A stretch of DNA of 64,000 bases from JAGRGG01 sp965217265 (GCA_965217265.1 CBDCHP010000018.1:310001-374000), one strand, 5' to 3'. Numbered from the stretch's first letter, positions 34,022 through 44,199 are shown. The notes: generated from the sequence alone by a model not told the origin. Numbers and translations: made by a program.

Positions 34022-34551
34022 TGCGCGCCGCCATCATCGTCCTCACGCTCGTGCTCGGCGGCTTGCCGGCCGCAGCGCAGAAGTCGGCCGATAGCCCGCC
34101 GGCGGCGCAGCAAGGGGGCCTTGCCGCCCACGACGCGTCGCAGCCGATCGAGATCAACGCCGACCGGCTCGAAGTCAACCAGAAGGCCAACGAGGCCAAG
34201 TTCTTCGGCAATGTCGAGGCGGCGCAGGGCGACATGCGCCTGCGTGCCGATGCGATGCGGGTCGTCTACGCGCTGGGGGAGGGCTCGAACGACGGTCAAG
34301 CCGTGCGGCGCATCGAGGTCGAGGGCAACGTCGTCATCACCTCGCCGAGCGAGACGGCGCGCGGGCAGAGCGGCTTTTACGACGTGCCGGGCAACAAGAT
34401 CGAACTCGAAGGCGAGGTCGTTTTGGAGCGCGGCGGCAACGTAATCAACGGCGAGCGGCTCGACGTCGACCTCGCCGCCAATACCGCCGCCGTGACGGCG
34501 GCGCCCGAGGGCCGGGTGCGCGCCTTGTTCCTGCCCCAGGGCGGAAGCTGA
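34021..34551 (+). CDS. lptA: LPS transport periplasmic protein LptA
   Basis: This 176-residue exported protein has a signal peptide at 1-19 (cut after AAA), an OstA-type beta-jellyroll with PIEINADRLEVNQ, NEAKFFGNVEAAQGDMRLRAD and a stretch of short strands to INGERLDVDL. LptA forms the bridge carrying LPS across the periplasm from LptC to LptD. It overlaps kdsD by one base and lptB by one base (TGATG), so all three are translationally coupled. LptC and LptA share a fold, but length and the lack of a membrane anchor favour LptA. Confidence 0.9.
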   Translation: MRAAIIVLTLVLGGLPAAAQKSADSPPAAQQGGLAAHDASQPIEINADRLEVNQKANEAKFFGNVEAAQGDMRLRADAMRVVYALGEGSNDGQAVRRIEVEGNVVITSPSETARGQSGFYDVPGNKIELEGEVVLERGGNVINGERLDVDLAANTAAVTAAPEGRVRALFLPQGGS

Positions 34552-35330
34552 TGCTGCGCGTCGAGGCCGTCCCGCCCCCCGCCAGGGTCGACGCGCCGGC
34601 ACCGGGCACGGCGGCACTCGCGGTCGAGGGCCTGCGCAAGGCCTACGGCGGGCGCACCGTCCTGGAGGACGTAAACTTCAGCGTCCGCGCCGGCGAGGCC
34701 GTCGGGCTGCTGGGCCCCAACGGGGCCGGCAAGACGACCTCGTTCTACATCGCGAGCGGCCTGCTCGCGGCGGACGCCGGCCGGGTCCTCCTGGACGGCA
34801 GGGACGTGACCCGGCTGCCGATGCACGCGCGCGCCAAGCTCGGCATCGGCTACCTGCCGCAAGAGGCGTCGGTGTTCCGGGGCCTCAGCGTCGGCGGCAA
34901 CATCATGGCGGTCCTGGAGATCGTTGAGCCCGACGGCAAGCGCCGCCTGGAGCGGCTGCGCGGCCTGCTCGACGAGTTCGGCCTCGCCCACCTTGAAGGG
35001 GCGTCGGCCGTGGCGCTCTCCGGCGGCGAGCGGCGCCGGGTCGAGATCGCGCGGGCGCTCGCCTCCGAGCCGCGCGTCATCCTGCTCGACGAGCCGCTCG
35101 CCGGCATCGATCCGATCAACGTCGGCGAGATCCGCAGCCTCGTCCGCCACCTAAAGGAGCGCGGCATTGGTGTCCTGATTACCGATCACAACGTCCGCGA
35201 CACGCTCGACATCTGCGATCGCGCCTACATCCTAGCGCAGGGTCGCGTGCTGTTCGAGGGCGTGCCGACCGCCATCGTCAACGATCCCCACGTCCGCCGG
35301 GTCTATCTCGGCGACAGCTTCACGCGCTGA
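34551..35330 (+). CDS. lptB: LPS export ABC transporter ATP-binding protein LptB
   Basis: This 259-residue ABC ATPase powers LPS extraction by LptB2FG. Walker A GPNGAGKTT is at 55-63, GYLPQEASVFR carries the Q-loop, the signature LSGGERRRVEIARAL follows, Walker B is VILLDEPLAGIDP and the switch histidine is in LITDHNV. An N-terminal extension of about 20 residues rich in Ala and Pro is unusual for LptB, though the 1-base overlap with lptA supports ATG 34551. rpoN follows after 9 bases. This order is standard in proteobacteria. Confidence 0.95.
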   Translation: MLRVEAVPPPARVDAPAPGTAALAVEGLRKAYGGRTVLEDVNFSVRAGEAVGLLGPNGAGKTTSFYIASGLLAADAGRVLLDGRDVTRLPMHARAKLGIGYLPQEASVFRGLSVGGNIMAVLEIVEPDGKRRLERLRGLLDEFGLAHLEGASAVALSGGERRRVEIARALASEPRVILLDEPLAGIDPINVGEIRSLVRHLKERGIGVLITDHNVRDTLDICDRAYILAQGRVLFEGVPTAIVNDPHVRRVYLGDSFTR

Positions 35331-35339
35331 TTAAGAACC

Positions 35340-36767
35340 ATGTCATTGCATCTCCAACTCAATCTCAAGCAGACCCAGGGCCTCGTCCTGACCCCACAGC
35401 TGCAGCAGGCGATCAGGCTGTTGCAGCTCTCGACGGTCGAATTGCAGGGCGAGATCGCCCGCGAGGTGGCCGAGAACCCGTTCTTGAACCTCGTCGAGCC
35501 GCTGCACGACCTGCCGCGCGGCGAGGCGGCGGCACCGGCCGCGGCGACGGGCACGGGCAGGGACGACGACAGCGGCTGGGCACAGCCGGGCGGCCCGGCG
35601 GCCGCCGACTGCCGCCTCGGCCTGAAGCGAACGGTCGACGGCGGCCACGACGACCTGCCCTCCTTGGAGGCGCGGCTGTCCCGGCCGGAGGGGCTCAGCG
35701 ACTCCTTGCGCGCCCAGATCTGCCAAAGCGGCGCCCCGCGGCCCGTCGCGGCGCTGGCCGAGGCTCTGATCGACTGGCTGGACGAGAACGGCTACCTGCG
35801 CGAGGCCGACGCCGAACTCGCGCAAGCACTCGACGTCGAGGCCGCGGCGGTCGGCGGGGCGCGAGCACTGCTGCAGCGGCTCGAACCGACCGGCATCGCC
35901 GCGCGCGACCTCGCCGAGTGTTTGGGCCTGCAATTGCGCGAGCGCGATCGGCTCGACCCGGCGATGGCGGTGTTCCTTCGCCACCTCGACAAGGTGGCGC
36001 GGGCCGAGTGGGCGCAGTTGGAGCGCGTCTGCCGGGTCGACCGCGAGGACCTGGAGGGCATGGTGCAGGAGTTACGCGCCCTCGACCCGCGGCCGGGGCG
36101 GTGCTTTCCCGAGGCGAGCGCCGGCGAGGTCGTGCCCGACGTCGTCGTCGCCGCGATCAAGCCGGGCGTTTGGCGGATCGAGCTCAACGCGCGCACGATG
36201 CCGAAACTGGCGGTCGACGGCGACTACTACGCCGAGGTGGCGCCGCACTGCACCGACAACCACAAGAGCTTCGTCGCCGAGCGCTTCCAGAGCGCCAACT
36301 GGCTGACCCGCGCCTTGCAGCAGCGCTCCAGCACCATCTTACAGGTGGCAAAAGCCGTCTTCACCCGCCAGCAGGGCTTCTTGGAGCAAGGTGCCCGCGG
36401 GCTCAAGCCCCTGGTCCTGCGCGACATCGCGGCCGCGACGGGCCTGCACGAGAGCACGGTCAGCCGGGCCACGTCGGCGAAATACGTCCAGACCCCGCAC
36501 GGCACCTACCCGCTCAAGTACTTCTTCACCACCGCGATCCAGACGACGGCGGCGACCGGCGGCGACCACAGCGCCGAGGCGATCCGCGAGCGCATCCGCC
36601 GCCTGATCGCCGATGAGGGCAAGGCCGTCCTCTCCGACGACCAGATCGTCGACCTGCTCAAGACCGACGGCGTGCTCATCGCCCGGCGCACGGTGGCGAA
36701 GTACCGCGAGGGCATGAACATCCCCTCCTCGGTCGCCCGCCGCCGCGCCAAGTCGCTGCCGCGCTGA
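35340..36767 (+). CDS. rpoN: RNA polymerase sigma-54 factor
   Basis: This 475-residue sigma factor directs polymerase to -24/-12 promoters that need enhancer-binding activators. Region I is glutamine- and leucine-rich (LTPQLQQAIRLLQLSTVELQ), with an acidic linker after it. The core-binding and HTH regions follow (GLHESTVSRATSAKYVQTP). The RpoN box ARRTVAKYRE is at 448-457, with the tail NIPSSVARRRAKSLPR. It is in the lptA-lptB-rpoN cluster. The hpf and ptsN genes usual downstream are not here. The gltBD and PTS genes nearby are typical members of its physiological network. Confidence 0.96.
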   Translation: MSLHLQLNLKQTQGLVLTPQLQQAIRLLQLSTVELQGEIAREVAENPFLNLVEPLHDLPRGEAAAPAAATGTGRDDDSGWAQPGGPAAADCRLGLKRTVDGGHDDLPSLEARLSRPEGLSDSLRAQICQSGAPRPVAALAEALIDWLDENGYLREADAELAQALDVEAAAVGGARALLQRLEPTGIAARDLAECLGLQLRERDRLDPAMAVFLRHLDKVARAEWAQLERVCRVDREDLEGMVQELRALDPRPGRCFPEASAGEVVPDVVVAAIKPGVWRIELNARTMPKLAVDGDYYAEVAPHCTDNHKSFVAERFQSANWLTRALQQRSSTILQVAKAVFTRQQGFLEQGARGLKPLVLRDIAAATGLHESTVSRATSAKYVQTPHGTYPLKYFFTTAIQTTAATGGDHSAEAIRERIRRLIADEGKAVLSDDQIVDLLKTDGVLIARRTVAKYREGMNIPSSVARRRAKSLPR

Positions 36768-36975
36768 GGTGTGCCTTCCCGTGTCGATGCATCGCGCACG
36801 GTTCGGTGGCTTCCTTGCAGGACTAGGCCCTATTGAAGGTTTCGGGTTGGATAGAACAGCGCTGCCAAGCCCCCAAAGGCGTTTGGCATGAGGCGTTTTG
36901 CGCTGCGGACGGCCGAGGGGCGAAGATGGCGCCGTACGGCCTGGGCACGGCGACGAAACCCGCTGGCGCCACCCC

Positions 36976-37782
36976 TCACCCCCGCGCGACGAGAAGGGTC
37001 AGCATCGCGGTGCCGATGACGATGCGGTACCAGGCGAAGGGGACGAAGCCGTGCCGGCTGATGAAGGCGATAACGCCTTTGACGACGATAAGCGCGGCGA
37101 GGAAGGCGACGATGAAGCCGATCGCGATCAGGCCGAGGCCGTCGGTGGTGAGTTGGTCGCGCCCCTTGAACAAGTCGTAGCTCGCGGCGGCGAGCATGGT
37201 CGGGATCGCGAGGAAGAACGAGAACTCGGTCGCGGTCTTGCGGTCCAGCCGCAAGAGCAGCCCGCCCATGATCGTGGCGCCCGAGCGCGAGACGCCGGGC
37301 ACCATCGCGATGGCTTGGCAAAAGCCGACTTTGAGCGCCAGCCACGGGCCGATCGCCTCGACGGCGTGGTGACGCGGTTCCGGCCGGACGCGCTCGATGA
37401 CGAGGATGGCGATGCCGCCCAGGATCAGCATCACCGACACGACCCAGGGGCTGAACAAGACCCCCTTGATGAAATCGTGGAAGATGGCGCCCAAGACCAT
37501 CGCCGGCAGGAAGCCGAGCAGGATGTTGCGCGCGAAGGCGAAGCTGGCCGGATCCGAGAACAGGCTGCCGGCGACGTGCAGCAGCCGTTCGCGGTAGGCG
37601 ATGCACACCGCGAGGATGGCGCCCAGTTGAATCACGACCTCGAACACGGCGCCCGGCGGACCTTGGAAGCTCAAGAGGTCGACCAGCAAGATCAGGTGTC
37701 CGGTCGAGGAGACCGGGACGAACTCGGTCAGCCCCTCGACGAGGCCGAGCAGGGCCGCGCTCAGGACGTTGGCGAAGTCCAT
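36976..37782 (-). CDS. uppP: Undecaprenyl-diphosphatase
   Basis: This 268-residue polytopic membrane protein of the BacA/UppP family recycles undecaprenyl diphosphate to the monophosphate carrier used for peptidoglycan and other glycans. LGLVEGLTEFVPVSSTGHLIL near the start carries the catalytic glutamates and serine, and VPGVSRSGATIMGGL is the second motif with the conserved arginine. About eight hydrophobic segments are visible, ending in WYRIVIGTAML. It is convergent with rpoN and divergent from gltD. The downstream gap has a weak hairpin (TGCCAA/TTGGCA at 36863-36888). Confidence 0.94.
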   Translation of the reverse strand: MDFANVLSAALLGLVEGLTEFVPVSSTGHLILLVDLLSFQGPPGAVFEVVIQLGAILAVCIAYRERLLHVAGSLFSDPASFAFARNILLGFLPAMVLGAIFHDFIKGVLFSPWVVSVMLILGGIAILVIERVRPEPRHHAVEAIGPWLALKVGFCQAIAMVPGVSRSGATIMGGLLLRLDRKTATEFSFFLAIPTMLAAASYDLFKGRDQLTTDGLGLIAIGFIVAFLAALIVVKGVIAFISRHGFVPFAWYRIVIGTAMLTLLVARG

Positions 37783-38096
37783 GCGATCACAATCCGGATG
37801 CGGGAGGGTTCGTCGGGCGGCGCAACCTAGAGGGCAGGCAGCAGAATCTCAAGCGCGCGAATAGGATCATTTTGAGACTTTGTAGGTGCCGACGCCGATA
37901 GCATTCGATTGCTGATCGCGCGGCAGGTATTCAATGGTCTATTATTGGGACTATATGCCGCGAAAGCTCTTTACCCTGCGCCGCGGAGGCCGTAAACCGT
38001 CTCTCCCGCCGCGGTGTGGCGGAGGTGAAGCAACGCGGACCCGACGGCCGGGCTTCCCGGCCGGCCACGACGGGCGGCCTTTGATAGGGGACCCTC
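37783..38096. other. Divergent intergenic region between uppP and gltD
   Basis: These 314 bases must hold the promoters of both genes. The part at 37860-37965 is AT-richer, with TATTCAATGGTCTATTATTGG as a possible -10 area for gltD. A 7-base stem (GGCCGGG/CCCGGCC, 38046-38062) lies about 35 bases before the gltD ATG and could affect the leader. No sigma-54 site (GG-N10-GC) is convincing. Confidence 0.5.
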
Positions 38097-39554
38097 ATGG
38101 CGGCAGGCAAGATGATGCAGTTCGTGAGCGTGCCGATGGCGGGGCCGGACAAGCGGACCGTCGGCGAGCGCACGCACGACTTCGACGAGATCTATAGCGA
38201 CTTCGAGACGCGTGCGGCCGAGCAGGCGTCGCGCTGCGAGCAGTGCGGCGTGCCGTTCTGCCAAGTCCACTGCCCCTTGCACAACCACATCCCGGACTGG
38301 CTGCGCCTGACCGCCGAGGGCCGGCTGGAAGAGGCCTACGAACTCGCGTCGGCCACCAACAACATGCCCGAGATCTGCGGCCGCATCTGCCCGCAGGATC
38401 GGTTGTGCGAGGGCAACTGCGTCATCGAGCAGGCCGGGCACGGCACGGTGACGATCGGTGCGGTCGAGAAGCACATCACCGACACCGCGTTCGCGATGGG
38501 CTGGGTGAAGCCGGCGCGTCCCAGGATCGAGCGCGAGGAGAGTGTCGGCATCATCGGTGCCGGCCCCGCCGGCCTCGCCGCCGCCGAGCAGTTGCGAAAA
38601 GACGGCTATCAGGCGCACGTCTACGACCGCTACGACCGTGCCGGGGGCCTCCTGATTTACGGCATTCCCGGCTTCAAGCTGGAAAAGGAGGTGGTCGAGC
38701 GCCGCACGCGCCACCTGCTCGACAGCGGCGTCGTCCTGCACTTAGGCGCCGACGTCGGCGGTACCGGCGGCCCGTCGTTCGCTGAACTGCGCGACGAGCA
38801 CGACGCGATCCTGATCGCGACCGGGGTCTACAAGGCCCGCGCCCTCCAGGCCCCCGGCGTCGGCCTGGAGGGTATCGTGCCGGCGATGGAATTCCTGACC
38901 GCGAGCAACCGCAAGAGCCTCGGCGACGAGGTGCCGGCCTTCGACGACGGCAGCCTGAACGCGGGCAGCAAGCACGTCGTCGTCGTCGGCGGCGGCGACA
39001 CGGCGATGGACTGCGTGCGCACGGCGGTGCGCCAGGGTGCCGCCTCGGTCAAGTGCCTGTATCGCCGCGACGAGGCCAACATGCCGGGCTCGGCGCGCGA
39101 GGTGGCCAACGCCAAGGAGGAGGGGGTCGAGTTCGTCTGGCTCTCCGCCCCGGACGCCTTCTTGGGCGACGCGCGCGTCGAGAAGGTGCGCGGCCACAAG
39201 ATGCGGCTGGGGGCGCCCGACGTCACCGGGCGGCAGAAGCCCGAGCCGGTGCCGGGCTCCGGCTTCGACGTGCCGGCCGACCTCGTCATTGCCGCACTCG
39301 GCTTCGATCCCGAGGACGTGGTGACGATGTTCGGCGAGGAGGCGCTCAAAGTCAGCCGCTGGGGCACGATCAACGTCGACTGGCAGACGATGGCGACCTC
39401 GCTGCCGGGCGTTTTCGCCGCCGGCGACATCATCCGCGGCGCGTCGCTCGTCGTCTGGGGCGTGCGCGACGGCCGTGACGCGGTGGTGGGCATCAAGCGC
39501 TACCTCGGCCAGAAGGGCGAGCGCCACCAAGCGACGCTGGCGCTGGCGTCTTGA
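38097..39554 (+). CDS. gltD: Glutamate synthase [NADPH], small subunit
   Basis: This 485-residue flavoprotein passes electrons from NADPH to GltB. The N-terminal part holds cysteine clusters for [4Fe-4S] centres (CEQCGVPFCQVHCPLHNHIP and CGRICPQDRLCEGNC). FAD binds at GIIGAGPAGLAAAEQL and NADPH at VVVVGGGDTAMDCVRTA. A second FAD motif, GVFAAGDIIRGASLVV, is near the end. ATG 38097 follows AGGGGA. It precedes gltB by 96 bases. The alpha-beta enzyme makes glutamate from glutamine and 2-oxoglutarate. Confidence 0.95.
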   Translation: MAAGKMMQFVSVPMAGPDKRTVGERTHDFDEIYSDFETRAAEQASRCEQCGVPFCQVHCPLHNHIPDWLRLTAEGRLEEAYELASATNNMPEICGRICPQDRLCEGNCVIEQAGHGTVTIGAVEKHITDTAFAMGWVKPARPRIEREESVGIIGAGPAGLAAAEQLRKDGYQAHVYDRYDRAGGLLIYGIPGFKLEKEVVERRTRHLLDSGVVLHLGADVGGTGGPSFAELRDEHDAILIATGVYKARALQAPGVGLEGIVPAMEFLTASNRKSLGDEVPAFDDGSLNAGSKHVVVVGGGDTAMDCVRTAVRQGAASVKCLYRRDEANMPGSAREVANAKEEGVEFVWLSAPDAFLGDARVEKVRGHKMRLGAPDVTGRQKPEPVPGSGFDVPADLVIAALGFDPEDVVTMFGEEALKVSRWGTINVDWQTMATSLPGVFAAGDIIRGASLVVWGVRDGRDAVVGIKRYLGQKGERHQATLALAS

Positions 39555-39650
39555 ACCGCTGACGCCGAAGGCGTCGCTCGAAGGATGGATGGGCCGACGC
39601 CGGGGCGACTGCCGGGCGGACCGCGGCCCGTCTTAGGAGGGGGAAACATC

Positions 39651-42600
39651 ATGGACACGCAGCAGGGCACCGACGACGCGCGGGTCTTCCTCGACACCTA
39701 TGCCCGCGAAGGCGCACGCCTCGAAGCCTTGGGCGTCGAGAACGCGCGCGAGAACCGCGACGCCTGCGGCGTCGGCTGCGTCGTCGCGATCGACGGTGCC
39801 CCCCGGCGCGGGGTGGTCCTGGCCGCGATCGAGGCGCTCAAAGCCGTCTGGCACCGGGGCGCCGTCGACGCCGACGGCAAGACCGGCGACGGGGCCGGCA
39901 TCCACGTCCAGATCCCGCAGGAGTTCTTCAAAGAACAGATGAAGACGGCCGGTTCGGAGGACGAGCGCGTCGCGGTCGGCATGATCTTCCTGCCGCGCAA
40001 CACCATGGCGCAGCAGGAGGCCTGTCGCGCCATCACCGAGACCGAGATCCTGCGTTTCGGCTACGCCGTGCGCGGCTGGCGGCAGGTGCCGGTCGACACC
40101 CGCGCCCTGGGCGACAAGGCGCAGGCGACCCGGCCCGAGATCGAGCAGATCATCATCGGCAACCCCAAGGGCGTCGACGAGGATGCGTTCGAGCGCGACC
40201 TCTACATCATGCGCCGCCGCATCGAGCGTCAGGCGCTGGCCGAGAACATCGTCGACTTCTATATCTGCTCGTTCTCGTGCCGCTCGATCATCTACAAGGG
40301 CCTGTTCCTCGCCGAGGCGCTCTCGGTCTTCTATCCCGACCTCACCGATGAGCGCTTCGTTTCGTCGTTCGCGGTCTTCCACCAGCGCTACTCGACCAAC
40401 ACGTGGCCGTCTTGGAAGCTGGCGCAGCCGTTCAGGACGCTCGCCCACAACGGCGAGATCAACACGCTGCGCGGCAACGTCAACTGGATGAAGAGCCACG
40501 AGACCCGCATGGTCGCCGAGGCGTTCGGCGCCTACAACGAGGACATCAAGCCGGTCGTCCAGGCGGGCTCATCCGACTCGGCGGCGCTGGACGCCGTGGT
40601 CGAGGCGCTGGTACGGGCCGGCCGCACCCTGCCCTTGGCCAAGACCTTGTGCGTGCCGCCGGCGTGGTCGAACCGGATCGCGATGCCGCAAGCGCACCGC
40701 GATTTGTTCAGCTACTGCAACTGCGTCATGGAGCCCTGGGACGGCCCGGCGGCGATCGTCGCCACCGACAGCCGCTGGGTCGTCGCCGGCATGGACCGAA
40801 ACGGCCTGCGCCCGCTTCGCTACAGCAAGACGGCGGACGGACTCCTCGTCGTCGGTTCCGAGACCGGCATGGTGCATTTGAAGGAGACGGAGGTCGTCGA
40901 GAAGGGCCGCGTCGGCCCCGGCGAGATGATCGGCGTCGACTTGGGCGGCGGCCGCTTCTACCACGACGACGAGTTGAAGGACCATCTGGCGGCTTTGAAG
41001 CCCTACTCCAAGTGGGTCGAGAACATCACCCGCCTGGGCGACAAGATCGAGGCGGCCGACGCGGCGTCGCCCGCGATCGAGCGCACCGAACTGCGCCGCC
41101 GCCAAGCCCTCTACGGCCTCACCTTGGAGGACATGGAGCTGATCCTGGCGCCGATGGTGATCGACGCCAAGGAGGCGATCGGCTCGATGGGCGACGACAC
41201 GCCGCTCGCCGTGCTCTCCAAGCACTATCGCGGCCTGCACCACTTCTTTCGCCAGCAGTTCAGCCAAGTCACCAACCCGCCGATCGACAGTCTGCGCGAG
41301 TGGCGGGTGATGAGCCTGAAGACGCGCTTTGGCAACCTCGGCAACATCTTCGACGAGGACCCGAGCCAGACGCGCATCCTCGAACTCGACAGCCCCGTCC
41401 TGCTCGGCCGCGAGATGCGGGCCCTGGAGCGCCATTTCGGCGTCAAGGCGCGGGTCATCGACTGCACCTTCGACGTCGCCGAGGACCGGATGCGCCTCGC
41501 GCTCGACCGGCTGCGCCAGGAGGCCGAGGACGCCGTGCGCGGCGGCTGCGAGGACATCATCCTCACCGACGAGCATGTCGGCGAGACGCGCGCCCCGGTC
41601 CCGATGATCCTCGCTGCGGGCGCCGTCCACAGCCATCTCGTCCGCCAGGGCCTGCGCGCCTTCGCCTCGATCACGGTGCGCTCGGGCGAGTGCCTCGACA
41701 CGCACTTCTTCGCCGTCCTGGTCGGCGTCGGCGCCACGGCGGTAAACCCCTACTTGAGCGAGGCGGCGATCGCCGATCGGCACGCGCGCGGGCTGTTTCC
41801 CGGCCTGACGCAGGACGAATGCCTGGAGCGCTACAAGGAGGCGGTCGGCCAGGGCCTCCTCAAGATCATGTCGAAGATGGGGATCTCGATCCTCTCCAGC
41901 TATCGCGGCGGCTACAATTTCGAGGCGGTCGGCCTGTCGCGCTCGCTGTGCCGCGAATACTTTCCCGGCCTCGTCACCCGCATCTCCGGCATCGGCCTCA
42001 CCGGCATCAAGAACAAGGCCCGCGCCCTGCACGCGCGCGCGTTCGCGGCCGACGCCGTGCCGCTCGCCGTCGGCGGCTTTTATCGCTACCGCCGCGGCGG
42101 CGAGGCGCACGCGCTCGAAGCCCGCGCCATCCACCAGTTGCAGCAGGCGGTGACGAGCGACAGTTACGCCGCCTACAAGCGCTTCGCCGAGAGCGTCTAC
42201 CGGCAAGACCCGGTCACGATCCGCGACCTGCTCGACTTTCGCGAGGTGAGCGAGACGATCCCGATCGAGGCGGTCGAGAGCATTACCGAGATCAGGAAGC
42301 GCTTCGTCACGCCCGGCATGTCGCTCGGGGCCTTGAGCCCGGAAGCGCACGAGACGCTGACGATCGCGATGAACCGGATCGGCGCCAAGGGCGACTCCGG
42401 CGAGGGCGGCGAGGGGGCCGAGCGCTACCACCCGCGCCCGAACGGCGACAACCCGAACTCGCCGATCAAGCAGGTGGCATCGGGCCGCTTCGGCGTCACG
42501 GCCGAGTACCTGAACGCGGCGCGCGAGATCGAGATCAAGGTGGCGCAAGGGGCCAAGCCCGGCGAGGGCGGACAGTTGCCGGGCTTCAAGGTGACGGCCG

Positions 42601-44186
42601 AGATCGCGCGGCTCCGGCACGCGACGCCGGGCGTCACGCTGATCTCGCCGCCGCCGCACCACGACATCTACTCGATCGAGGACTTGGCCCAGCTGATCTA
42701 CGATTTAAAGCAGATCAACCCCGACGCGCGGGTGTGCGTCAAGCTGGTCTCGGAGAGCGGCATCGGCACGATCGCGGCCGGGGTCGCCAAGGCCAAGGCC
42801 GACACGATCCTCATCTCCGGGCACTCGGGCGGCACGGGTGCTTCCCCGCAGACCTCGATCAAGTTCGCTGGCACGTCCTGGGAGATGGGCCTGTCGGAGG
42901 CGAACCAGCTCCTCACCCTGAACGGCCTGCGCCACCGGGTGACGCTGCGCACCGACGGCGGCCTCAAGACCGGCCGCGACATCGTCATCGCCGCCCTTCT
43001 AGGTGCCGAGGAGTTCGGCATCGGCACGCTCTCGCTCGTCGCACTCGGCTGCATCATGGTTCGGCAGTGCCACTCGAACACTTGCCCCGTCGGCGTCTGC
43101 ACCCAGCGCGAGGACCTGCGCGCCAAGTACGTCGGCACGCCGGAGAAGGTGGTCAGCCTGATGTCGTTCATCGCCGAGGAGGTGCGCGAGATCCTGGCGT
43201 CGTTGGGCCTGCACTCGATCGAGGAGGCGGTCGGCCGCTCGGACCTCCTGCGCCAAGTCGGCCGCGGCGGCGCCGATCTCGACGACCTCGACCTCAACCC
43301 GATCCTGGCCCAGGTCGACGCCGGCGGCAAACCGCGCCACGACACGGTCGAGGGCCGCAACCCGGTCCCCGACACGCTCGACGCGCAGATGCTCAAAGAC
43401 GCCCGCCCGCTCCTGGAGGAGGGCGAGAAGATGCAGTTGACCTACAACGTGCGCAACGTGCATCGCGCGGTCGGGACCAGGCTCTCGGCGCACATCACCC
43501 GCCGCTACGGCATGACCGGCCTCCAGCCGGGCCACCTCACCGTGCGCCTGCGCGGCTCGGCCGGGCAGTCGTTGGGCGCCTGGGCGGTGCAGGGCCTCAA
43601 GCTCGAAGTCTTGGGCGACGCCAACGACTACGTCGGCAAGGGCCTCTCCGGCGGCACGATCACGGTCCGGCCGATGGTCTCCTCGCCGCTCGTCGCGCAC
43701 GACAACACGATCATCGGCAACACCTGCCTCTACGGCGCCACGGCGGGCAGGCTGTTCGCCGCCGGCATGGCGGGCGAGCGCTTCGCGGTCCGCAACTCGG
43801 GCGCCGTCACCGTCGTCGAGGGCTGCGGCGACAACGGCTGCGAGTACATGACCGGCGGCGAGGCGGTGATCCTGGGCGACGTCGGCGACAATTTCGCCGC
43901 CGGCATGTCGGGCGGCATGGCCTACGTCTTCGACCCGAACAACCGCCTGGGCATCAGGATCAACGCCGACATGGTGGTCTTCAACCGCGTCGAGGTCGAG
44001 CACTACCGCGAGCGGCTGCGCGCACTCCTGGCCGAGCACCGGCGCGAGACCGGCAGCGTCGTGGCCGAGCGCCTCCTGGCCGATTTCGACCTGGAGATCG
44101 GCCGCTTTTGGCAGGTGATCCCCAAGGAGATGCTGGATCGGCTGGAGGTGCCGGCGACGGCGGAGGCCGTGGCGGCGCGGGCCTGA
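39651..44186 (+). CDS. gltB: Glutamate synthase [NADPH], large subunit
   Basis: The protein is 1511 residues. Residues 1-38 are a propeptide, and C39 in NRDACGVGC becomes the N-terminal nucleophile of the glutaminase domain. The central domain and the FMN-binding TIM barrel follow, with KPGEGGQLPG, LISPPPHHDIYSIEDL and SGHSGGTGASP. The [3Fe-4S] cysteines are in RQCHSNTCPVGVC. The C-terminal GXGXG beta-helix (GLSGGTITVRP, NTCLYGATAGRLFAAG) closes it. ATG 39651 has AGGAGGGGG 8 bases upstream, ruling out the longer open frame. It is cotranscribed with gltD. Confidence 0.97.
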   Translation: MDTQQGTDDARVFLDTYAREGARLEALGVENARENRDACGVGCVVAIDGAPRRGVVLAAIEALKAVWHRGAVDADGKTGDGAGIHVQIPQEFFKEQMKTAGSEDERVAVGMIFLPRNTMAQQEACRAITETEILRFGYAVRGWRQVPVDTRALGDKAQATRPEIEQIIIGNPKGVDEDAFERDLYIMRRRIERQALAENIVDFYICSFSCRSIIYKGLFLAEALSVFYPDLTDERFVSSFAVFHQRYSTNTWPSWKLAQPFRTLAHNGEINTLRGNVNWMKSHETRMVAEAFGAYNEDIKPVVQAGSSDSAALDAVVEALVRAGRTLPLAKTLCVPPAWSNRIAMPQAHRDLFSYCNCVMEPWDGPAAIVATDSRWVVAGMDRNGLRPLRYSKTADGLLVVGSETGMVHLKETEVVEKGRVGPGEMIGVDLGGGRFYHDDELKDHLAALKPYSKWVENITRLGDKIEAADAASPAIERTELRRRQALYGLTLEDMELILAPMVIDAKEAIGSMGDDTPLAVLSKHYRGLHHFFRQQFSQVTNPPIDSLREWRVMSLKTRFGNLGNIFDEDPSQTRILELDSPVLLGREMRALERHFGVKARVIDCTFDVAEDRMRLALDRLRQEAEDAVRGGCEDIILTDEHVGETRAPVPMILAAGAVHSHLVRQGLRAFASITVRSGECLDTHFFAVLVGVGATAVNPYLSEAAIADRHARGLFPGLTQDECLERYKEAVGQGLLKIMSKMGISILSSYRGGYNFEAVGLSRSLCREYFPGLVTRISGIGLTGIKNKARALHARAFAADAVPLAVGGFYRYRRGGEAHALEARAIHQLQQAVTSDSYAAYKRFAESVYRQDPVTIRDLLDFREVSETIPIEAVESITEIRKRFVTPGMSLGALSPEAHETLTIAMNRIGAKGDSGEGGEGAERYHPRPNGDNPNSPIKQVASGRFGVTAEYLNAAREIEIKVAQGAKPGEGGQLPGFKVTAEIARLRHATPGVTLISPPPHHDIYSIEDLAQLIYDLKQINPDARVCVKLVSESGIGTIAAGVAKAKADTILISGHSGGTGASPQTSIKFAGTSWEMGLSEANQLLTLNGLRHRVTLRTDGGLKTGRDIVIAALLGAEEFGIGTLSLVALGCIMVRQCHSNTCPVGVCTQREDLRAKYVGTPEKVVSLMSFIAEEVREILASLGLHSIEEAVGRSDLLRQVGRGGADLDDLDLNPILAQVDAGGKPRHDTVEGRNPVPDTLDAQMLKDARPLLEEGEKMQLTYNVRNVHRAVGTRLSAHITRRYGMTGLQPGHLTVRLRGSAGQSLGAWAVQGLKLEVLGDANDYVGKGLSGGTITVRPMVSSPLVAHDNTIIGNTCLYGATAGRLFAAGMAGERFAVRNSGAVTVVEGCGDNGCEYMTGGEAVILGDVGDNFAAGMSGGMAYVFDPNNRLGIRINADMVVFNRVEVEHYRERLRALLAEHRRETGSVVAERLLADFDLEIGRFWQVIPKEMLDRLEVPATAEAVAARA

Positions 44187-44199
44187 GCCGGCCGGCAAC

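Noticed and set aside
36863..36888. Hairpin TGCCAA/TTGGCA in the rpoN-uppP gap as a shared terminator.
   Set aside because: The stem is only 6 base pairs with a long loop and no T-tract, so it is not convincing.
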